Positions 14,473 through 22,072 of a stretch of 30,754 nucleotides of DNA are shown here, piece after piece. The stretch comes from CAYLJO01 sp964383905 (GTDB lineage: Bacteria; Acidobacteriota; Blastocatellia; Pyrinomonadales; Pyrinomonadaceae): assembly GCA_964383905.1 (NCBI GenBank), contig CAYLJO010000053.1:1-30754 (forward strand), read 5' to 3'. Every line of letters starts with the position of its first letter. Within the stretch, counting starts at the first letter, position 1. A program made the position numbers and the translations under genes. A model generated the notes under the pieces. It was given only the letters and a program-made list of their open reading frames with translations. It was not told the origin of the DNA and did not search any database.

Positions 14473-15456
14473 ATGGCCGAGATTAAACAATCACTGACCG
14501 GATACTTTGACGCCCACCCGGATCTGAAATATCTCTTTTTCGGGGGCAAAGGCGGCGTCGGCAAAACCGTCATGGCCGGCGTCACGGCCCTCTGGCTCGC
14601 TGAGCAGGGCAATCGCACCATGCTCGCCTCGACCAACCCCGTACACAGTCTCAGCGGGCTGCTGGATCAAAACGTTTACGGCAAGCCGACCCCGGTGAAT
14701 AATGTGTCCAACCTGTGGGCCTACGAGATCGATACCCGCGAGACAATCGAACGCTCAAAACAGGACATCAAGCAGAAGATTCAGTGGTTCTTGAAATTCG
14801 CCGAGATTTCCACCCAGGCCGACGCGTTCGTCGAGAGCGCGACGATGAACCCGGCCTTCGAAGAATCGGCAATGTTCGAGAACATGGTGGACTTGATGCT
14901 GAAAAACGAATACGACGTCTATGTTTTCGACACGGCGCCGACGGCGAATGCGCGCCGCCTGCTTGGCATGAGCAAAGTCTATTCCCTCTGGGTCAACAAG
15001 ATGCTCAAGTCGCGCGAGGAGGCCCGTTCGCTGCGTGAGATGCTCTCCTTCACCAAAAAGAAGGAGGAGGATCCGTTAATGGATTATCTTGTTTCGTTCC
15101 GTGACCGGATGGGTCAAGCCCAGGCCGTGCTCACCGACCCGGAGAAGACCGCCTTCTTTTTCGTCACCCTGCCGGAGGCCCTGCCGATCGCCGTCATCAA
15201 GCGGTTCATCAACTGGTTTCACGATTTCGGCATCCCCGTCGGCGGGGTCGTCGTGAATATGCTGATCCAGAAAGAGCAGGTGCGGGCCGACTCACCTGAA
15301 TTTGTTAAGAACCGCGTGGCGATGCAAGCTTCCTACATGGATGAGATCTGGCGCGACTTTGACGGCAACGTACGCGCGTTGATCCCGTTGTTCGATAACG
15401 AAGTGCGCGGCACTGACTCGCTCAAGGAAGTAACCAGGTACGCTTTTAATGAATAA
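14473..15456 (+). CDS. ArsA/Get3-family ATPase, paralogue 2 (switch I Asp replaced by Asn)
   Basis: The 327-residue product has P-loop GGKGGVGKT (24-32) with Lys26 and Lys31, and a normal switch II beginning DTAPTANARRLL. Switch I, usually TDPAHSLSD, reads STNPVHSLSG (53-62): the catalytic Asp (Get3 Asp57) is Asn55, and the second Asp is Gly62. In Get3, D-to-N at this site is the classical hydrolysis-blocking change, so this protein is predicted to bind but not efficiently cleave ATP on its own. It also has a charged insert (FTKKKEEDP) and the FFFVTLPEALPIAVIKRF segment. It likely pairs with paralogue 1, seven bases upstream. Whether it targets membrane proteins, as Get3 does, or energises a pump is open; no ArsB or arsenic gene is nearby. 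Confidence 0.85.
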   Translation: MAEIKQSLTGYFDAHPDLKYLFFGGKGGVGKTVMAGVTALWLAEQGNRTMLASTNPVHSLSGLLDQNVYGKPTPVNNVSNLWAYEIDTRETIERSKQDIKQKIQWFLKFAEISTQADAFVESATMNPAFEESAMFENMVDLMLKNEYDVYVFDTAPTANARRLLGMSKVYSLWVNKMLKSREEARSLREMLSFTKKKEEDPLMDYLVSFRDRMGQAQAVLTDPEKTAFFFVTLPEALPIAVIKRFINWFHDFGIPVGGVVVNMLIQKEQVRADSPEFVKNRVAMQASYMDEIWRDFDGNVRALIPLFDNEVRGTDSLKEVTRYAFNE

Positions 15457-15545
15457 CACCCTTCGGGTTGATCAGGCTGCGTTATGTATCCCTTGGCGGG
15501 CCTGATCATCTCGAAGGAAGCTTCTTCCTATTTCGGAGGTTACCG

Positions 15546-15941
15546 ATGAAATTCTACGGCTTGAAACAGGTCTCCAAGCTCACTTTGGTGGCCATCGCGA
15601 TCGCTTTTATTTTAGGGCTTGCAAACCCTGCCCTTGCCTAGCGGAATGATGCCTATGGAAACGTCGCCGCCGGACGTGATAATGACCGGTTGGTGACGCC
15701 CAACCATGATCAATCTTACGAGGCTTCCAGATCCAGGGAAGTACAGAAACTGGCCCTAATGCAAATCAAAGAAGATTTTAGCCGGATCCAGATTGTAAAC
15801 AGGGATTTGCACCCTGTTTTCAAACAACCCAACAAGGCTAGCCCTCAACAAAAAGCCCGGGCTGACAGCGACATCGTCGCCATCGTCGAGATTAGTGACA
15901 CCATCAGGAAGGGCGCTGAAAAGCTGAATAAAGCCACGTAG
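15546..15941 (+). pseudogene. Small exported protein interrupted by an in-frame amber codon at the signal-cleavage site
   Basis: A clear signal peptide (residues 1-31, MKFYGLKQVSKLTLVAI then FILGLANPALA) starts at ATG 15546 after a CGGAGG box, but the codon right after the ALA cleavage motif is TAG (15639-15641). The frame then stays open for 99 more codons to TAG 15941 and encodes a plausible charged mature domain (SYEASRSREVQKLALMQIKEDF, then a C-terminal KGAEKLNKAT). A single C-to-T change from CAG (Gln) would explain the stop. Options are recent loss, amber suppression or a sequence error. The mature part shows no domain I recognise. It is the last member of the small-protein/ArsA operon by position; a TGATCAGGC/GCCTGATCA inverted repeat (15469-15508) lies just before it. 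Confidence 0.6.
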
Positions 15942-15968
15942 ATCCCTCACCTCCTCGGATTTTAGTGA

Positions 15969-15997
15969 GCGACGGCGCGCATCCGCTGTCGCCTTTT
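15969..15997 (+). terminator. Rho-independent terminator of the ArsA-like operon
   Basis: GCGACGGCG and CGCTGTCGC form a 9-bp stem with one G-U pair around a 6-nt loop, followed by CTTTT. Confidence 0.7.
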
Positions 15998-16279
15998 GGC
16001 GTTCTGATCATTGAGAGCCATTTGGGGGCGACAATGATAGGCCGCCGCCGGAGCTAATTCCTGCCTCTGTACCGTTACTTCGCCTCTTCATGGCGGTAGA
16101 CAGTTTACCCATAAATCGGCCATAATGTTCGCTTTAGCGCGACTTGCTGATGGCAGTACGGACACGGGACGCGCTTCCTGTGTGTGATGGTCTGTCCGTC
16201 ATGCGCTTTTTACGCCCTACGTCGCCGGGCTCGTTTTATCTCACCACTAGGTTAAGGAACAGAAAGGAATCTCCCAATC
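15998..16279. other. Intergenic region upstream of the membrane pyrophosphatase
   Basis: About 280 bp hold no supported ORF. ACGGACA (16158-16164) and TGTCCGT (16193-16199) form an inverted repeat that could fold in the leader. I looked for a fluoride-riboswitch-like pattern because such elements can precede pyrophosphatase genes and did not find it. Confidence 0.4.
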
Positions 16280-18712
16280 GTGGAATTACCATTGATCTTT
16301 GTTATTAGCTTGCTGGCGCTCGGGTTTGCCGGTTTTCTCATTCAAAACGTTTTGAAGCGGGACACCGGTACGCCGGAGATGCGCAACATCTCAGATGCGA
16401 TTAAGGAGGGCGCGGAGGCTTTTCTTCGGCGTCAGAACCAGACTATCGCCATCCTCGCGGTCGCACTCGCCGCACTTATCTTCGTCATCTATGCCTTTGT
16501 CCGTGCTCATAATCCCAACGATCCGGTCGGCAGCTCAACGCAGCTCGCCTTTTGGACGACGCTCTCTTTTATACTCGGCGCGGCTTCGTCAGTCGCATCC
16601 GGTTATATAGGCATGTGGGTCTCGATCCGCACGAATATTCGCACCGCGTCGGCGGCGACGCGGAGCTTGAACGGCGCGCTGCAGACGGCCCTGCGCGGCG
16701 GCGCGGTCTCGGGCCTCTTTGTCGTTGCGCTTTCGCTGCTCGGAGTCGCCATCCTCTTTCTGCTTGTGAGAGCGTCGGGCGCGGTGGGAGATTCCGCGGC
16801 TTCCGTCGCGAAGATTCCTCTCTTGATCGCCGGCTACGGGTTCGGCGCGTCGTTCGTCGCGCTGTTTGCTCAGCTCGGCGGCGGCATTTACACCAAGGCC
16901 GCAGACGTCGGTGCCGACCTTGTCGGTAAAGTCGAAGCCGGCATTCCAGAAGACGATCCCCGCAACCCCGCGGTGATCGCCGACCTGGTCGGCGATAACG
17001 TCGGCGACTGCGCGGGCCGCGGCGCAGACCTGTTCGAATCGACGGCCGCCGAGAACATTGGCGCGATGATTCTCGCCGCGGCGCTCTTCACTGCTAACCC
17101 CGGGGCCTTTTCCGTTGTGCAGTTGCTCGGCATCATCCTCTTCCCGCTGGTGGCGCGCGCATTCGGCCTCATCGCCTCCATCGTCGGCATCATGGTGGTG
17201 CGCACCCGCGAGGATGCCGACCCGATGGCGGCGCTGAATCGCGGCTATTACGTGACCTCATTCCTCGCCGCCGTCGGTTTTGCCATCGCGACGCGCTGGC
17301 TGCTCTACACCGATCGGGCGCCGGGCGCGTGGATCAACTTCTTCTTTTGCGGTTTGATCGGCATTGTGACCTCGATCCTGTTCGTTTTCATCACGCAGTA
17401 TTACACCGAATACAGATACCGCCCCGTCAGACAGATCGCCGAGGCTTCGCAGACCGGCCCGGCCACAAACATTATTAGCGGCATCGCGGTCGGACTCGAA
17501 TGCACCGCCTACCCGATTCTTGTGATCGCGGCGGCAATCATCGGCTCTTATTATCTCGGCTCTTCTTCAGGTCTGAGGAGCGCCGGCCTGTTCGGGACCG
17601 CGGTGGCGACGATGGGGATGCTCGGGACAGCCGCCTACATTCTGGCGATGGATACCTTCGGCCCAATCACGGATAACGCGGGCGGCATCGTCGAGATGTC
17701 GCAGCAGCCGGAAGAGATCCGCGTCAAGACAGACCGCCTCGACGCCGTAGGAAACACGACGAAAGCCTTGACGAAAGGTTATGCCGTCGGTTCGGCTGCG
17801 CTCGCCGCCTTCCTGCTCTTCTCCGCTTATCTTGATGAGGTGAGAAACTACGGGCTTGACCTCTCGGGGTCGAGGGGCGGGGCGGCAGCGGCCCCGGTCC
17901 GGCCCGGCGAGACGCGCAGCAACCGGACTTTGGCGGAAAGCCGGGTGGAAGGACCGGGGGGGCGGACGGGACAGACCGGGCGAACTACCGGAGTCGGCCC
18001 GGCCGCGGCGGCCGACTTTCCTGAGGCAGCCGGTGAGGGCGCGCGAGTTTTTGATATCAACCTGGCCAAGCCCGAGGTCTTTATCGGTGGGCTGCTCGGC
18101 GCGATGCTGGTTTTCCTCTTCTCCGCCTTCGCGATCAAGGCCGTCGGCAAAGCCGCCTACTACGTCATTCAAGACGTGCGTGACCAGTTCAAAAACGATC
18201 CGGGTATCCTGAAAGGGACGTCGAAGCCGAACTACGGACGCACGGTTGACATTGTCACGCGCGGTGCGCTCAGGCAGATGGTTCTGCCCGGCGTGCTGGC
18301 CGTCGGCATGCCCATCCTCACCGGGCTTGTGTTCCGCGCCCTCTTCTATTCACAGATCTCGGCGAACGATCGCGTCACCGCCGCGCGCGAAGGCGTCGCA
18401 TCACTGGTCGGCAACCCCGCTTACGCCCACCTTGCGACGGGTGCAGAGGTCGTGGCCGGAATGTTGATGATCGGCACCATCGCGGGTATCTTAATGGCGC
18501 TCTTTCTGAATAACGGCGGCGGCGCATGGGACAACGCCAAGAAGTATATCGAGACCGGCCAATACGGCGGCAAACGCTCCGAAGCGCACAAGGCGGCGGT
18601 CGTCGGCGATACGGTCGGCGATCCTTTCAAGGACACGGCCGGCCCGTCGCTGCACGTGCTGATCAAACTGCTCTCGACCATCACACTGGTGCTGGCGCCG
18701 CTGTTTATTTAG
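16280..18712 (+). CDS. hppA: Membrane-bound proton-translocating pyrophosphatase, K+-independent type
   Basis: This is an integral membrane ion pump of 810 residues that couples PPi hydrolysis to H+ export. Substrate motifs are intact: DVGADLVGKVEAGIPEDDPRNP, the DNVGDCAGRGADLFES run (usually DNVGD-AGMGADLFES), ITDNAGG, and DTVGDPFKDTAGPS near the C-terminus. Lys495 in GNTTKALTKGY is the hallmark of K+-independent enzymes, where K+-dependent ones carry Ala. Residues about 529-588 are an extra hydrophilic Gly/Arg/Ala-rich loop (SRGGAAAAP...GGRTGQTGRTTG) not found in standard versions. The start is GTG 16280, with AAGGA upstream. It is 45 bp before bioY and may be co-transcribed with it. Confidence 0.95.
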   Translation: MELPLIFVISLLALGFAGFLIQNVLKRDTGTPEMRNISDAIKEGAEAFLRRQNQTIAILAVALAALIFVIYAFVRAHNPNDPVGSSTQLAFWTTLSFILGAASSVASGYIGMWVSIRTNIRTASAATRSLNGALQTALRGGAVSGLFVVALSLLGVAILFLLVRASGAVGDSAASVAKIPLLIAGYGFGASFVALFAQLGGGIYTKAADVGADLVGKVEAGIPEDDPRNPAVIADLVGDNVGDCAGRGADLFESTAAENIGAMILAAALFTANPGAFSVVQLLGIILFPLVARAFGLIASIVGIMVVRTREDADPMAALNRGYYVTSFLAAVGFAIATRWLLYTDRAPGAWINFFFCGLIGIVTSILFVFITQYYTEYRYRPVRQIAEASQTGPATNIISGIAVGLECTAYPILVIAAAIIGSYYLGSSSGLRSAGLFGTAVATMGMLGTAAYILAMDTFGPITDNAGGIVEMSQQPEEIRVKTDRLDAVGNTTKALTKGYAVGSAALAAFLLFSAYLDEVRNYGLDLSGSRGGAAAAPVRPGETRSNRTLAESRVEGPGGRTGQTGRTTGVGPAAAADFPEAAGEGARVFDINLAKPEVFIGGLLGAMLVFLFSAFAIKAVGKAAYYVIQDVRDQFKNDPGILKGTSKPNYGRTVDIVTRGALRQMVLPGVLAVGMPILTGLVFRALFYSQISANDRVTAAREGVASLVGNPAYAHLATGAEVVAGMLMIGTIAGILMALFLNNGGGAWDNAKKYIETGQYGGKRSEAHKAAVVGDTVGDPFKDTAGPSLHVLIKLLSTITLVLAPLFI

Positions 18713-18757
18713 GTTTCAAGTTAATCCTTTGACTCAATTCATCGAGGCTTACCATCC

Positions 18758-19348
18758 GTGAGTACTTCATACGCCAAAGCTGAAACATTGACGGGCGCCA
18801 TCCTCGCGCCTTTGGACCGGACGCGCTCGCTGGCGCTGATCATCGCCTTCAGCCTCCTGACGGCGCTCGCCGCGCAGGTCGTCATTCCGCTTGGTCTTGT
18901 GCCAATCACCGGACAATCTTTCGCCGTGCTGCTCGCTGGCGCGCTCCTCGGATCGCGTCTGGGCGCGCTCGCCATGATTGCTTACTTGATCGAAGGCACG
19001 TGCGGACTCCCTTTCTTTTACGGAGGGCATGGCGGCGTCCAGCATCTCCTGTTCAGCCCGACGGCCGGTTACCTGTGGTCGTACCCGGCGGCCGCCTACG
19101 TTGTCGGCTTTTTTGCCGAGCGCGGCTGGGACAAACACTTCCTCACGGCGGCGGCGGCGATGACCGTCGGTTCCGCCTTGATCCTACTGAGTGGTTGGGC
19201 CTGGCTCAGCCGTTTTATGCCCGGGGCGGTCGCGCTTCACGAAGGCGTCACCAAATTTCTGATCGGCGACCTGATCAAGATCGTGCTTGCGGCGGCGGTG
19301 CTTCCGTCGGGCTGGGCGCTTTTGCGTAAGGCTTCGCACAAGAACTGA
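18758..19348 (+). CDS. bioY: Biotin transporter BioY (ECF S component)
   Basis: The 196 residues with six membrane spans show the BioY pattern: AQVVIPLGLVPITGQSFAVL, LLGSRLGALAMIAYL, EGTCGLPFF, and GPTAGYL-like SPTAGYLWSYPAAAYVVGF. It is the substrate-binding membrane subunit of an energy-coupling-factor importer; no EcfA or EcfT gene is adjacent, so it either uses a shared ECF module or works alone. The start is GTG 18758 with a rather distant GAGG box. It lies 45 bp after the pyrophosphatase gene and is followed by a terminator. No BirA site is recognised upstream. Confidence 0.92.
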   Translation: MSTSYAKAETLTGAILAPLDRTRSLALIIAFSLLTALAAQVVIPLGLVPITGQSFAVLLAGALLGSRLGALAMIAYLIEGTCGLPFFYGGHGGVQHLLFSPTAGYLWSYPAAAYVVGFFAERGWDKHFLTAAAAMTVGSALILLSGWAWLSRFMPGAVALHEGVTKFLIGDLIKIVLAAAVLPSGWALLRKASHKN

Positions 19349-19372
19349 ACATCCAATTTCGTATTAGCCGAG

Positions 19373-19399
19373 GCCCCTGATTTATTTCTGATCGGGGGC
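19373..19399 (+). terminator. Terminator after bioY
   Basis: GCCCCTGAT pairs with ATCGGGGGC (one U-G pair) around a 9-nt loop. The following T-tract is poor (TTCAACCATTTT), so efficiency may be moderate. Confidence 0.55.
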
Positions 19400-19476
19400 T
19401 TCAACCATTTTCGCCCTTAAGATTCCACTGCCGGCCTACACCGTAGAGCGGCAATTGTGTGAACGGAACGTTGAAT

Positions 19477-19869
19477 ATGCATATAATTAAAGTGCGCTCG
19501 CGAGAGCGCGAGCAGATGTTAGAGATTACGGATGAAGTGAAGCGGCGGTTAAAGGAGTCCGGCATCAGCGAAGGCATCTGCGTGCTGTATGTGCAGCACA
19601 CGACGGCCGGCCTTACGGTCAACGAGAATGCGGATCCGGACGTACCGCACGACATGCTGCTGGCGCTGCGCATGCTCTTGCCACAGCACGGCATGGGCTT
19701 TCGCCACGGCGAGGAGAACTCCGACGCTCACATCAAAGCGAGCCTCGTCGGGTCAACCGTCACCGTGCCGTTTCACGACGGCCAATTGCTGCTGGGCCGC
19801 TGGCAGGGCATCTTCCTGTGCGAGTTCGACGGCGGCCGCGAGCGCCAGGTGATTATGATGCTGCGTTAA
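19477..19869 (+). CDS. yjbQ: YjbQ / UPF0047 family protein
   Basis: At 130 residues this is the usual length for the family. Conserved parts are VQHTTAGLTVNENADPDVPHDM, HGEENSDAHIKASLVGS and LLLGRWQGIFLCEFDGGRERQ; the His residues and the acidic cluster form the proposed metal and phosphate site. Family members have been reported to possess weak thiamine-phosphate synthase activity in E. coli; the true role is unsettled. The start is ATG 19477 with GGAACG upstream; a GTG 18 bp earlier is possible. It heads a three-gene unit with a methyltransferase (43 bp gap) and a DUF72 gene (12 bp gap). Confidence 0.92.
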   Translation: MHIIKVRSREREQMLEITDEVKRRLKESGISEGICVLYVQHTTAGLTVNENADPDVPHDMLLALRMLLPQHGMGFRHGEENSDAHIKASLVGSTVTVPFHDGQLLLGRWQGIFLCEFDGGRERQVIMMLR

Positions 19870-19912
19870 GAGTGCGGCGCATATTTCCTACCCACGTCCG
19901 GTGCATATAACC

Positions 19913-20530
19913 ATGACCGAAGCCGCGCCGCCCGTGCGCAAGCGAGCCACTTACGACCGGCTGGCTTCGCACTATGATGATGTCATGCGCCCGCTCGAAC
20001 GCTGGTTTCTGGCGCGTTTACGCGCCGCGGCGCTGAGCGAGCTGCCCGCCGGTGGCCGCATACTCGAAATCGGCGCCGGCACCGGTTTGAACTTCCCCTT
20101 CTACCCGCGCGCGGCGCGCGGCGTCGCAAGCGAGCTGAGTGGCGAGATGATTGAGCGGGCGCGCGGCAAGAGCAGGCCCGTCGGAGTTGATCTGGTGCAA
20201 AACAGCGCGGAGATGCTTCCCTTTGCAGATGCCTCGTTCGACGCGGCCTTCGCCACCCTCGTCTTTTGCTCGGTGGCCTCTCCACAGCAAGCTTTCGCGG
20301 AGCTGCGCCGCGTCGTCGGTCCCGGCGGAAAGGTCGTCTTGCTTGAGCACGTACGACCCCGCGGGCTGCTCGGCCCCCTCTTTGATTTGCTCAGCATTTT
20401 CACCGTCACACTTTTCGATGACCACTTCAACCGCCGCACGGCCCGGGAAGCGAGCCGCGCCGGGCTTCAACCGCTGCGCATCCGCCCCGTTGCTTTTGGC
20501 ATCATTAATCTCATCGTATGCCGCGTATGA
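19913..20530 (+). CDS. Class I SAM-dependent methyltransferase (UbiE/PmtA-like)
   Basis: The 205 residues hold a Rossmann methyltransferase fold: motif I ILEIGAGTGLNFPFYP (about 45-60), an acidic/polar motif II region, QNSAEMLPFADASFDAAFAT, then LRRVVGPGGKVVLLEHVRP. The C-terminal half (LFDLLSIFTVTLFDDHFNRRT...AGLQPL) resembles phospholipid N-methyltransferase and ubiquinone/menaquinone methyltransferase-like proteins; the substrate is probably lipid-like, but this is inference. The start is ATG 19913 (GTG 19901 possible). It ends with TGA, 12 bp before the DUF72 gene. That TGA follows a C-R-V, but no SECIS hairpin follows, so it is a true stop. Confidence 0.88.
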   Translation: MTEAAPPVRKRATYDRLASHYDDVMRPLERWFLARLRAAALSELPAGGRILEIGAGTGLNFPFYPRAARGVASELSGEMIERARGKSRPVGVDLVQNSAEMLPFADASFDAAFATLVFCSVASPQQAFAELRRVVGPGGKVVLLEHVRPRGLLGPLFDLLSIFTVTLFDDHFNRRTAREASRAGLQPLRIRPVAFGIINLIVCRV

Positions 20531-20542
20531 AAGGGAGGGCCC

Positions 20543-21394
20543 GTGACTATGGCCAAAGCTGTAACGCAGGCCAGTGTCGGTTGCCAGGGGTGGAACTACG
20601 ACGACTGGGTAACCCCTCCGGCAGGAAGTGAAGCGATCTTTTACCCGCGGGGCACGCGCGCCGCGGATATGCTCGAGGCTTACGCGCGTATCTTCGATAC
20701 TGTCGAGGTCGACTCGACCTTTTATGCCATTCCTTCCATCTCAACCGTTGACGGTTGGAACAGAAGGACCCCGCGCAGATTCTCATTCTCTCTGAAGTTG
20801 CCGCAGGAGATCACTCACCGGCACGCTTTAGGGAGTGGCGGAAGGACGGCACTCGCTGAATTTTGCGACCGGATTCAAATGCTCGACGAAAAACTCGGCG
20901 TTGTTCTGATTCAACTTCCCCCACAATTCGACCCGGCGCCGGAGAACGTCCGGGCGCTGCGTAGATTCCTACCACAACTGCCGCGTGACATACGCTTCAG
21001 CATAGAATTTCGCTATCCCGAATGGCTGGATGAAAGTGTGGTGGAGTTGCTGGCGCGGTATCATGTCGCGCTCGCGCTGGTCGAAGGACAGTGGATTGCG
21101 CGCCCGCGCGTGTGGCAGTTTGCGGAAAAGGCGGCTGCCGACTTCGCTTACGTACGCTGGATGGGCGAGCGCGACCTAACGCGCTTTGACGTCGTGCAAC
21201 GCCCGCAGGACGCAAACCTCCAAGCCTGGAGTGATCTCATCTTGGGATTAACGAAGCGCGTGACGAAGGCTTACGCGTACTTCAGCAACTTCTACGAAGG
21301 GCACGCGCCCGCCAGCGCAAATAAATTGAAACGCCTTCTCGGCCAACCTGTCATTGACGCCACAAATCTTGAGGATCAGCCGTCACTGTTTTAA
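20543..21394 (+). CDS. DUF72 family protein (YecE-like TIM barrel)
   Basis: The 283 residues follow the DUF72 layout: VGCQGWNYDDWV at the start, FYP...LEAYARIFDTVEVDSTFYAIPS, FSFSLKLPQEITH, LGVVLIQLPPQF, FSIEFRYPEWL, ALVEGQ, FAYVRWMGE and AYAYFSNFYEGHAPASANKLKRLLG at the C-terminus. The family has a TIM-barrel fold and unknown chemistry. GGGAGGG lies just upstream of GTG 20543 and ATG 20549, either of which may be used. It is the last gene of the YjbQ-methyltransferase-DUF72 unit and is convergent with the SelW gene. Confidence 0.92.
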   Translation: MTMAKAVTQASVGCQGWNYDDWVTPPAGSEAIFYPRGTRAADMLEAYARIFDTVEVDSTFYAIPSISTVDGWNRRTPRRFSFSLKLPQEITHRHALGSGGRTALAEFCDRIQMLDEKLGVVLIQLPPQFDPAPENVRALRRFLPQLPRDIRFSIEFRYPEWLDESVVELLARYHVALALVEGQWIARPRVWQFAEKAAADFAYVRWMGERDLTRFDVVQRPQDANLQAWSDLILGLTKRVTKAYAYFSNFYEGHAPASANKLKRLLGQPVIDATNLEDQPSLF

Positions 21395-21494
21395 GGGCAG
21401 GAAACAGGAGGCGGAAATTCGTTAAAGTTCTTGCGCGATTCTCCCGCGGCCTTAGAGCCGCAGGCGGCCGCGCGCGAGGGGTGCCGGTCAAGGG

Positions 21495-21725
21495 CTACGC
21501 CGCGAGCGACCGGCGAACGGCGGCCAGTATTTTCTCGTCATCGGGGAAACCAAGCCAGCCCTTCTTGGCGACCATTTCCTCACCCACCCAAACGGTGAAC
21601 TCGCCTCGATCCCCCTTCACCAGCGTCGCTTCGACGCCGAGTTCCCCCTTCAGAAGCTCCGCCACACGGGCGGCGCGCGGAAGATAGTTTCAAACAACAC
21701 AGTAGCGTATCGCGACCCGCTTCAT
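21495..21725 (-). CDS. selW: SelW/Rdx-family selenoprotein (TGA at 21692-21690 read as Sec)
   Basis: From ATG 21725 (AAGGTG box 4-5 nt upstream) the frame reads MKRVAIRYCVV, then TGA, then NYLPRAARVAELLKGELG, VEATLVKGDRGEFTVWVG, and KKGWLGFPDDEKILAAVRRS to TAG 21497-21495: 76 residues including Sec12. This is the complete thioredoxin-like SelW/Rdx pattern with a CxxU redox motif (Cys9, Sec12), the Y-PRA helix, the LVKG-GEFTV strands and GFPD. The reading explains the whole fold, and the normal stop is at the family's usual end. A SECIS-type hairpin follows the TGA. SelW-like proteins are small cytosolic thiol oxidoreductases. The gene is convergent with DUF72 and divergent from the M16 peptidase gene. 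Standard gene callers would miss it or start it inside. Confidence 0.9.
21659..21673 (-). promoter_or_regulatory. bSECIS hairpin of selW
   Basis: CCGCC (+17 to +21 after the TGA) pairs perfectly with GGCGG (+27 to +31) around loop CGUGU. The register and loop are the same as in the two rhodanese genes, although stem bases and encoded protein differ. Confidence 0.82.
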
Positions 21726-22072
21726 ATCACCTTCCCGAGACAGAGAAATTGGGTTGAGAGAGCTTGCCGGGGGCATGCTGGAAAGATACTACCTGATAGC
21801 GCCGCTTGTCACTTAAAAGAAGCGCAGCACGAAGACTTTCCCCGTTCTCCCGTGCATCTTTGTCTCCGGCCGGCTATCGAAGGCTCACCTCTTATGGCCC
21901 TCGCCGCTTGCCCCGCCGCCGTTTGCTCCTCTACACTCATATACAAGAGTAGGGCAGCCATCATTAACCGGAAGATGTGTACGACAGATTTAGGCGCGAG
22001 GTCGCGTCCGCGCCATTTTTCGGGTTGCCTCTTACGTCCCCCGTCGAAGCTCATACCGAAGGAGATAGCATT

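Noticed and set aside
13473..14636. Long minus-strand ORF of 387 codons opposite the ATPase genes.
   Set aside because: It is the antisense shadow of two clearly conserved ATPases and shows His/Arg/Asp-rich composition typical of such frames.
20519..20580. The TGA ending the methyltransferase follows Cys-Arg-Val and is in frame with the DUF72 gene, which looks like a CxxU read-through.
   Set aside because: No SECIS hairpin at +17/+31, the methyltransferase is complete at this point, and DUF72 has its own ribosome-binding site and start.
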